From NCBI GenBank assembly GCA_016222925.1, contig JACRQB010000084.1, positions 1 through 6,684 of the forward strand: a stretch of 6,684 nt of DNA, written 5' to 3'. The notes under the pieces are model-generated. The model saw nothing but the letters and a program-made list of their open reading frames with translations, was not told the DNA's origin and searched no databases. The DNA comes from Nitrospirota bacterium. GTDB lineage: Bacteria; Nitrospirota; Nitrospiria; Nitrospirales; Nitrospiraceae. Made by a program: the position numbers and the translations under genes. Shown one piece after another: positions 1-4,684 of the stretch (position 1 is the stretch's first letter; every line of letters starts with the position of its first letter).

Positions 1-407
1 AAGGACGATTCCTAGCGGTTCGAGAACAATTTCTCGACCCTGCCAGCCTCCCGCAGGGTACGCCCATTACCATAATCGGCACCGTAAAAGGTGAGACCAC
101 GAGACAACTTGATGAGAGCGACTATACCTACCCAATCCTCGAGGTCAAACATATTATCGATTGGACGAGTATTGCGGCGCAGAGACGAAGAGATCGAAAT
201 CCATACTATGGCTCCTACTACCCTCCCTATGGTCCGAGTGGACTCTATCCGTATGGTGGTGCGTATGGTGGCTATTGGGGAGGGGGACCGTTTGGTGGCA
301 ACTATGGGGGGCGTGGATTCTATGGACCTTCTCGAGGGTTTTCGCCGGGACCATCATCTCCTCCACCTCCACCAGCAAGCGTTCACCCACGACTCAGGGG
401 TAGGTAA
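1..407 (+). CDS. Slp family outer-membrane lipoprotein, 3' part (5' end outside window)
   Basis: The open frame enters from the left edge (first complete codon at position 3) and gives 134 residues before the TAA at 405-407. The first 50 or so residues match the C-terminal half of the Slp (starvation lipoprotein) domain: a GRFLAVREQFLDPA block, then a strand pattern around PITIIGTVKGE, then YTYPILEVKHIIDW. This is the conserved end of the family. Slp proteins are lipid-anchored to the outer membrane; their exact role is unclear. The lipobox would lie upstream of the window and cannot be seen. After residue 60 there is an Arg-rich linker, then a low-complexity tail very rich in Gly, Tyr and Pro (11 Tyr between residues 66 and 107), ending in a run of five prolines. 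The dioxygenase gene starts 37 nt downstream on the same strand, so the two may be co-transcribed. The family call is fairly sure; the function is not. Confidence 0.82.
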   Translation, partial: GRFLAVREQFLDPASLPQGTPITIIGTVKGETTRQLDESDYTYPILEVKHIIDWTSIAAQRRRDRNPYYGSYYPPYGPSGLYPYGGAYGGYWGGGPFGGNYGGRGFYGPSRGFSPGPSSPPPPPASVHPRLRGR

Positions 408-444
408 CGGTGAATGTATGATGCGGACATAGCAGGCTGGTCCA

Positions 445-1179
445 ATGAGAGAAGAAGATATTCAAAGCCGACAACTCTTCTCTCGTCGTGAAATCCTTGT
501 GTCGGCCGGAGCCGCCGGCGCCATCTGGCTGATGACCGGAACACGAAGCCAGGCTCAAGCTGCATCCGATACGCCCCAACCCCTCTGTCTAGTCCGACCC
601 GAACAAACTGAGGGCCCCTATTTCGTCGATGAGCGCTTGAATCGGACGGACATTCGCTCCGATCCGAGCAACGGGACAATCTCGCCAGGGACACAGTTAG
701 CCCTGACGTTTGACATCTCTCGTGTTCATGCCGGGGAGTGCCGTCCTGTACCGAATGCGCAAGTCGATGTTTGGCACTGCGATGCCCTGGGGATCTATTC
801 CGATGTCCGAGATCCTGGCTTCAGCACGGTTGGACAGAAATTTTTACGAGGCTATCAGCTGACTGATGCGCATGGAGCAGCACGGTTCCTGACCATCTAT
901 CCTGGCTGGTACCCTATACGAACAGTACACATTCATTTCAAAATCCGCACGGCGCCCATGGCCAGGAAACGCTACGAATTTACATCCCAATTATACTTTC
1001 CCGATGAACTGACCGACCGCGTGCATACCGCTCTCCCCTACTTGTCACAAGGACGGCGTCGAGTGCGCAATCACCAGGATTTCATCTTTTACGACGGCGG
1101 TGAACAATTAATATTGAAGCCCTCCATAACCAACGGTGGCTATACTGCCACCGTTCCCATTGGGCTTGAGCTTTCATGA
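445..1179 (+). CDS. Tat-exported intradiol ring-cleavage dioxygenase (protocatechuate 3,4-dioxygenase beta-like)
   Basis: This 244-residue protein belongs to the family of non-haem Fe(III) enzymes that open catechol-type rings between the two hydroxyls to give muconate-type acids. The N-terminus carries a twin-arginine signal: SRREIL at residues 13-18, a hydrophobic stretch to about 32, and an AQA cleavage site near residue 39. This predicts export of the folded, metal-loaded enzyme to the periplasm or envelope. The catalytic body shows EGPYF at 56-60, VDVWHCDALGIYSD at 107-120, and YPGWYPIRTVHIHFKI at 152-167. The four expected iron ligands are Tyr118, Tyr156, His162 and His164. There is no N-terminal catechol-dioxygenase dimerisation domain. 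The start is firm: a stop lies in frame at 430-432, and the next Met would remove the RR motif. The ribosome site is weak. The substrate is unknown, and no aromatic-pathway genes are nearby. Family call secure, substrate open. Confidence 0.9.
   Translation: MREEDIQSRQLFSRREILVSAGAAGAIWLMTGTRSQAQAASDTPQPLCLVRPEQTEGPYFVDERLNRTDIRSDPSNGTISPGTQLALTFDISRVHAGECRPVPNAQVDVWHCDALGIYSDVRDPGFSTVGQKFLRGYQLTDAHGAARFLTIYPGWYPIRTVHIHFKIRTAPMARKRYEFTSQLYFPDELTDRVHTALPYLSQGRRRVRNHQDFIFYDGGEQLILKPSITNGGYTATVPIGLELS
1132..1155 (+). other. Perfect 9-bp hairpin inside the 3' end of the dioxygenase gene
   Basis: AACGGTGGC (1132-1140) and GCCACCGTT (1147-1155) are exact reverse complements around the 6-nt loop TATACT. 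The hairpin lies 24 nt before the end of the dioxygenase reading frame. No T-tract follows, so it is not a typical intrinsic terminator. It could be an RNA-stability or processing element, or simply chance within the coding sequence. Confidence 0.4.
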
Positions 1180-1204
1180 GCGCCATCCTCCAAACTTCTG
1201 CGTA

Positions 1205-1232
1205 TTGACGGTCCATAACGAATCCCGATACC
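1205..1232 (+). promoter_or_regulatory. Possible sigma-70-type promoter for the DUF4412 operon
   Basis: TTGACG (1205-1210, 5 of 6 to the -35 consensus) is followed after 16 nt by GATACC (1227-1232, only 3 of 6 to the -10 consensus). It lies in the 95-nt gap before the operon, about 43 nt ahead of the start codon. The good -35 is offset by the poor -10, so this is a candidate only. Confidence 0.3.
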
Positions 1233-1260
1233 CTATGCAGTCAAAATATACCCTTTCTCT

Positions 1261-1266
1261 AGGAGG
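1261..1266 (+). promoter_or_regulatory. Strong Shine-Dalgarno site that sets the DUF4412 start
   Basis: AGGAGG ends 8 nt before the ATG at 1275, an ideal spacing. An in-frame GTG at 1269 would begin only 2 nt after this site, so the ATG is chosen. Confidence 0.85.
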
Positions 1267-1274
1267 ACGTGCGT

Positions 1275-2018
1275 ATGAATCTGTTACGTCATGCCGGGCT
1301 GCTGATCTGCATGATCCTTGCCCCTCTCACGGCTGGTGCTGCCTCTCTGCCTGAGGCACAAGTCGATTACTCAGCCGACAGCACGATGGAGACTGAAGGC
1401 GGCATGACGATGAAATCCCGCATCTACCACACGGTGAACAAGGACCGGATGGAGATGGGCGGATCAGACGGCATGACATCGATCATTCGGAAAGACAAGA
1501 AGGTCGTGTGGCAACTGATGGGGAATATGTATATGGAAATGCCGATGGACGCTTCCAACACCTCCGGCATGGATGCATTTGACCTCGTCGAGCAGGCTGA
1601 AGTGGGCCAGGAAACCATCAACGGAGTGAAGACCACCAAATCCAAAGTCGTTGCGGTGAAGAAGGACGGATCCGGAAAATTCGGTGGCTTCTTCTGGACC
1701 ACGAAAGAAGGCATCACCGTCAAGATAGACATGCTATCGAAAGAAGGCGACAAGAAGATGCGCATGACCAGCGAACTGACCAATCTGAAGATCGGAAAGC
1801 AAGACCCAGCCCTCTTCGAAATACCAGCCGGCTATACGAAGAACGACATGGGCGCCATGATGGGAATGGGCGGCATACCCAATATGGAGGAGATGAAAAA
1901 GAATTCGCGCCAGCGCCAGTCCGGTGGAAAACAGCCTCGTGATAGCCAGGCCGGAGAAAGCATCGGCGACCAAATCCCGGACGTCAACAAGATGATGAAA
2001 GGGCTTTTCGGTAAATAA
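1275..2018 (+). CDS. Exported Met-rich DUF4412 domain protein
   Basis: The protein has 247 residues. Residues 1-23 are a Sec signal peptide: Arg5, a hydrophobic core, and cleavage near AGAA/SL. Residues 30-185 fit the DUF4412 pattern: an opening YSADSTMET, MKSRIYHT at 46-53, a MEMGGSDGMTSIIRKDKKVVWQ segment split over 59-80, MYMEMPMD at 85-92, an INGVKTTKSKVV strand at 115-126, and FEIPAGY at 181-187. The domain is widespread in Gram-negative periplasms, is thought to resemble the LolA/LolB-like beta fold, and has no established function. About 25 of 247 residues are Met, with clusters at 82-91 and 192-207. The tail (205-247) is hydrophilic, Gln/Lys-rich and probably flexible. There is no lipobox Cys after the signal, so the mature protein should be soluble in the periplasm. 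The downstream exported gene follows after 14 nt, so the two are almost certainly one operon. Family call good; role unknown. Confidence 0.8.
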   Translation: MNLLRHAGLLICMILAPLTAGAASLPEAQVDYSADSTMETEGGMTMKSRIYHTVNKDRMEMGGSDGMTSIIRKDKKVVWQLMGNMYMEMPMDASNTSGMDAFDLVEQAEVGQETINGVKTTKSKVVAVKKDGSGKFGGFFWTTKEGITVKIDMLSKEGDKKMRMTSELTNLKIGKQDPALFEIPAGYTKNDMGAMMGMGGIPNMEEMKKNSRQRQSGGKQPRDSQAGESIGDQIPDVNKMMKGLFGK

Positions 2019-2019
2019 C

Positions 2020-2024
2020 GGAGG
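2020..2024 (+). promoter_or_regulatory. Ribosome binding site of the second operon gene
   Basis: GGAGG sits 8 nt before the ATG at 2033 and just after the stop codon of the DUF4412 gene at 2016-2018. This supports both the chosen start and joint transcription. Confidence 0.75.
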
Positions 2025-2032
2025 CATCGCCC

Positions 2033-3010
2033 ATGCGCCTGTTGAGAGTAGCTGGATATTCGCTGATACTCATGGCCCTCGCAGCTCCCGCCGTTCGTGC
2101 GGATGATCCTTGCCTGGGCGACGATGAAAAGAAATCTGCGCTGGCTCAGTCGTCCGCGCTTGCGAAGGCGGAGCAAGCTGGGCGACCCGCAGCGCTCTTC
2201 GTCGCATACATGAAAGTGGCAGCGAATGATTGCATCGACCGCTACGACAAGAACGCGATGGGGAACGCCAAAGCCAACATGCCAAAACTCGGTCGGGATC
2301 TCGCCAAAACGGCCGAGACGAAAGGGGCCCTCTATTCAGCCGAACCGGTACGGGCCGATGGCCAGACCTCCGCATTCCAGTACTTTGAGGCCATCGGAGA
2401 CCATCCGGAAGCCAATCGTGTGCTCACCAAGGCCGTTCAGGCCAAGCCGGATGATCTGCACCTCTTCGAAGCTGCCTGGAACATTGACAACGGCCGGTAC
2501 GGTCCTGTCGATCCCAACACCGGCTCAAGACAGCCCTATATCTCCCCGCCCGTGTTCCGGCAAGAGTTGACGAAGGTGGCGTCAGCCAATGCCGACCGGT
2601 TGATGAAAGCCGAGGAGAAAGATGCCAAAGGCCTGACCGGTAACATCGGTGAGTTGGGTAAAGCCTCGTTGCAATCGATCGAGAAGCTCCGGAGCGCGTC
2701 GCTTTGGATGAAATTTTTGCCAGGTGGAGACAAGCCCGCGAAGGATCGCGCTGAACAGCGCGGCGACACCATCATGAAGCGCCCGGATCCGACTTTTACG
2801 CAGGGCCAGGCCATGATGTATTACGAATTCTCCGGCTCACCGAAGGCAAACGATATGGCCTCGCAAATTAAGAAAAAAGGCGAAGAGTCTCAGCGGACTA
2901 TGGAGAAAGCCGGCGAGGGCATGAAGAAGTCATTTAGCCAAAAGAGCGAAGCCGAACAAATACAATTCGATAAGAAGAAAGCCGACCTCGAAAAAGAACT
3001 CGGGTTCTAA
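2033..3010 (+). CDS. Exported helical protein of unknown function, partner of the DUF4412 gene
   Basis: I do not recognise this 325-residue protein. The N-terminus is a clear Sec signal peptide (MRLLR, a hydrophobic core to about residue 19, cleavage near AVRA/DD at 23/24). The mature part is mostly helix-forming and charged. It contains only two Cys, at 27 and 67, which could form a disulphide in the periplasm. Residues 112-148 (FQYFEAIGDHPEANRVLTKA, then KPDDLHLFEAAW) read like a pair of TPR-type helices. The middle (178-250) is rich in Ala, Lys and Glu. From about 270 the chain turns into a strongly charged Lys/Glu helix, probably a coiled coil, ending KKADLEKELGF. No membrane segment follows the signal and no catalytic motif is visible. 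The 14-nt gap to the DUF4412 gene and a good ribosome site suggest a shared task, perhaps a periplasmic scaffold or binding partner; that is inference. Gene reality is near certain. Confidence 0.85.
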   Translation: MRLLRVAGYSLILMALAAPAVRADDPCLGDDEKKSALAQSSALAKAEQAGRPAALFVAYMKVAANDCIDRYDKNAMGNAKANMPKLGRDLAKTAETKGALYSAEPVRADGQTSAFQYFEAIGDHPEANRVLTKAVQAKPDDLHLFEAAWNIDNGRYGPVDPNTGSRQPYISPPVFRQELTKVASANADRLMKAEEKDAKGLTGNIGELGKASLQSIEKLRSASLWMKFLPGGDKPAKDRAEQRGDTIMKRPDPTFTQGQAMMYYEFSGSPKANDMASQIKKKGEESQRTMEKAGEGMKKSFSQKSEAEQIQFDKKKADLEKELGF

Positions 3011-3351
3011 CGCAAGCCTGATTCTCATCTTGCTCGCAGTCTCTGTGGACAACCGCATCCTTGGCCGACTCCACCACCTACGGGGTGCCCCTCACTGGTA
3101 ATCACAGCTTCGGTACCTGCTCATTATGCGGCCGCCCTCAATGGCCTGTGCCTGCGAAGGCACAGGCGGCTCTTCCAGTTACCAGGAAGTTTCGCCATGA
3201 AACTCTCGCCCTTTGGGTTGCGTGAAAGAAAGCACGAATGTGTGCGCCGCAGCGGAATAGCGAAGGTCGGTCCTCTCTGACGGTCAGACATCCCCCGAGG
3301 ATATGGGATGAACAGAGCACCATGGGGTAACGGTTCAATGGGACGATGCCC
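3011..3351. other. 341-nt convergent intergenic region, no convincing gene
   Basis: This gap separates the ends of two convergent genes. It holds a NotI-type palindrome GCGGCCGC (3128-3135), a perfect 10-bp hairpin (3144-3167), a smaller hairpin AGTTTC/GAAACT (3188-3204), and a near-palindrome TCTGAC-G-GTCAGA (3276-3288). A 27-codon frame at 3197-3280 has a good Shine-Dalgarno but no other support. No tRNA cloverleaf, riboswitch or long T-tract was seen on either strand. Confidence 0.6.
3144..3167. terminator. Perfect hairpin between convergent genes, possible bidirectional terminator without T-tract
   Basis: GCCTGTGCCT (3144-3153) pairs exactly with AGGCACAGGC (3158-3167) around a GCGA loop, a GNRA tetraloop when read on the plus strand. 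GCC at 3134-3136 can also pair with GGC at 3168-3170, extending the stem past a 7-nt bulge. It lies 134 nt after the plus-strand operon and 185 nt after the minus-strand ATPase gene. No run of T follows on either strand, so intrinsic termination would be weak; it may instead block 3' exonucleases. Confidence 0.45.
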
Positions 3352-4461
3352 TTACGCTGTTCGTACCTTTGCCGCGTTAGGGTCATCTATATACATGCGG
3401 ACCAGTACACTTGCACGAGTGGGCTGTCTCGGTTCAATTGAAGGAGGCTGAACCTTGGAGTTCACGGGCATAGAAGCCTGAGGATCTTGGGGGAATACCG
3501 GATTTGACAGCAAGACTCTCCTCTGCTTCTCTTCTGGTTGCGTCGTCTGCTCTTGGCTTCTGCTGACAGACGCCGCAACCAACTGTTCAACAGCAGCGGA
3601 AACAACCAACAGACCTTTGGCGGCCAAAGACTCGGGAGCAGCTTCAATGACCGGTAGGAACTTCCGAACCGCCTGACTCACAGCTGGGTCGTCGGGAATC
3701 TCACCGAGCAATGTCAGATCACCGCCGACGTATTGATGGAGAATCTTACGGAGGTACAGGACATTGACCTGAGAACTGTCGGATGCACGATTGACGATCA
3801 GCCCGGGCCGAAACGATTGCAATGCAGCGGCCGCCACATCACGTCCCTTCGAATCTGTGGCACCCGCGACGTCCATGACCTCCTCCACACTCGTGAAGTC
3901 TCGGTTGGAGAGCACCTCCGACATCGGGCTACGTGCAAGAAAACAGGCCAATACGCGGCGGATCGCGGCGAGCTTAATAAATCGGTAGAGATCAAGCACT
4001 GACGTCGGCTCGGGAGTAGCCACAGCCAAATGAATATCAGCCATCAGAAAAAAGTCGAGGGCGTGGAGGTTGGTGCCGGCGCCGATATCGATGACCACGA
4101 TGTCGGTTTCAAGTTCTCGGAACTGTTTCATGAGCCGCTTTTTGCGGGCATAGGCCATGTTGGCCGTCGCCAACGTTTCGCCTGTACCGGCAATGAGCCG
4201 GAGGTTCGGATGAACGGTGATGGGAATGGCGACATCGTCCAACCGGTTGACTCGTTTGTTCAGAAAATCCGTCAAGGTCACCGCAGGATTCAATTCTCCG
4301 AACATGATATGGGCATCGGCCCCACCCACATCGAGATCAGCCAGGATGACGTGTCGCCCACTTTTGGCAAGCGCTAGCGCAAGATTCGCCGAGACGACAC
4401 TCTTACCTACCCCGCCTTTGCCGGATGCCACGGAGATGAGCGTTGCCATGGTGTCTGCCAT
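3352..4461 (-). CDS. MinD/ParA-family P-loop ATPase (FlhG-like, Geobacter-type)
   Basis: The 369-residue protein is a deviant-Walker ATPase of the SIMIBI class. These act as nucleotide-switched dimers that position proteins, flagella, pili or other cargo. Visible motifs are the deviant Walker A KGGVGKS at 15-21 with signature Lys15, switch I-like ADLDVGGAD at 41-49, NPAVTLTDFL at 58-67, Walker B IVVIDIGAGTN at 121-131, and ATPEPTSVLDLYRF at 148-161. Residues 165-220 form an insertion relative to MinD, also known from delta-proteobacterial relatives. The ATPase core ends near 298. A Gln/Pro-rich linker follows, then a short basic end (TRASVLVRMYIDD). I see no MinD-type C-terminal amphipathic membrane helix. 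No flagellar, min, par or pilus gene is in the window, so the cargo is unknown. Start ATG 4461 has a weak ribosome site; Met5 (ATG at 4449) is an alternative. Family call strong. Confidence 0.88.
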   Translation of the reverse strand: MADTMATLISVASGKGGVGKSVVSANLALALAKSGRHVILADLDVGGADAHIMFGELNPAVTLTDFLNKRVNRLDDVAIPITVHPNLRLIAGTGETLATANMAYARKKRLMKQFRELETDIVVIDIGAGTNLHALDFFLMADIHLAVATPEPTSVLDLYRFIKLAAIRRVLACFLARSPMSEVLSNRDFTSVEEVMDVAGATDSKGRDVAAAALQSFRPGLIVNRASDSSQVNVLYLRKILHQYVGGDLTLLGEIPDDPAVSQAVRKFLPVIEAAPESLAAKGLLVVSAAVEQLVAASVSRSQEQTTQPEEKQRRVLLSNPVFPQDPQASMPVNSKVQPPSIEPRQPTRASVLVRMYIDDPNAAKVRTA

Positions 4462-4500
4462 TTCGTTATCGATGAGAGGTGCGCGTCGAGGGTCTGTAGG

Positions 4501-4532
4501 GATACAGACATCAGTGATGACGTCATTGTATC
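4501..4532. repeat. Nested inverted repeats in the divergent promoter region
   Basis: GATACA (4501-4506) and TGTATC (4527-4532) form an outer inverted pair. Inside it lie a 5-bp dyad CATCA-G-TGATG (4509-4519) and a perfect 10-bp palindrome ATGACGTCAT (4517-4526). The right half overlaps the predicted -10 and start site of the minus-strand ATPase promoter. It also abuts a plus-strand TTGACG box. This is a plausible operator for a dimeric regulator, but no known regulator can be named. Confidence 0.5.
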
Positions 4533-4552
4533 GCTTGACGGAAAAATGAAAA
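4525..4552 (-). promoter_or_regulatory. Candidate promoter of the ATPase gene
   Basis: Read on the minus strand, TTTTCA (4552-4547, 4 of 6) is followed after 16 nt by TACAAT (4530-4525, 5 of 6 to the -10 consensus). Transcription would begin near 4518, inside the ATGACGTCAT palindrome, leaving a leader of about 57 nt. Confidence 0.45.
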
Positions 4553-4562
4553 GAAAAATAGC
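4535..4562 (+). promoter_or_regulatory. Possible distal promoter of pyk, overlapping the divergent promoter
   Basis: TTGACG (4535-4540, 5 of 6 to the -35 consensus) is followed after an A-rich 16-nt spacer by AATAGC (4557-4562, 3 of 6). The -10 is weak. Its spacer contains the -35 box of the opposite promoter, so the two could not be occupied together. Confidence 0.3.
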
Positions 4563-4626
4563 GGATTCCGAACAGCCAGAATACACGGCAATGGATTCAC
4601 CATACACGATCCAACGAACGGATCTG

Positions 4627-4635
4627 TGCTATCCT
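4627..4635 (+). promoter_or_regulatory. Possible proximal extended -10 promoter of pyk
   Basis: TG-C-TATCCT matches an extended -10 element (TGn plus 4 of 6). No good -35 lies 16-18 nt upstream. Transcription near 4641 would give a leader of about 44 nt before the ATG at 4685. Confidence 0.3.
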
Positions 4636-4665
4636 TCTTCCTTATCTCTTGATGAGACGAAGTTC

Positions 4666-4672
4666 AGGAAGG
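4666..4672 (+). promoter_or_regulatory. Ribosome binding site of pyk
   Basis: AGGAAGG ends 12 nt before the ATG at 4685. The spacing is a little long but workable, and it favours this start over the in-frame ATG at 4652, which lies upstream of the site. Confidence 0.6.
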
Positions 4673-4684
4673 TTTCACACGACC

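Noticed and set aside
91..432. Plus-strand frame of 113 codons over the Slp tail
   Set aside because: It is an out-of-frame reading of the Gly/Tyr-rich Slp coding sequence. The Slp frame explains the region with real family homology.
1424..1783. Antisense frame of 119 codons opposite the DUF4412 gene
   Set aside because: It is a mirror of a well-supported gene with no ribosome site or domain.
3141..3200. 19-codon frame through the 10-bp hairpin
   Set aside because: It has no Shine-Dalgarno, and the coding potential is just the two hairpin arms.
3138..3386. Minus-strand frame of 82 codons just after and overlapping the ATPase gene
   Set aside because: It has no ribosome site, no recognisable domain and unusual composition, and it runs through the intergenic hairpins. 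It is probably chance.
4030..4377. Plus-strand frame opposite the ATPase gene
   Set aside because: It is antisense to the conserved Walker motifs, and the translation resembles no protein family.
4519..4526. TGACGTCA, identical to the eukaryotic CRE core
   Set aside because: The genome is bacterial, so this is treated only as part of a palindrome and not as a CREB site.
4652..4684. Longer N-terminus for pyruvate kinase from ATG 4652
   Set aside because: The extra 11 residues do not fit the family, and the AGGAAGG site lies downstream of that ATG.
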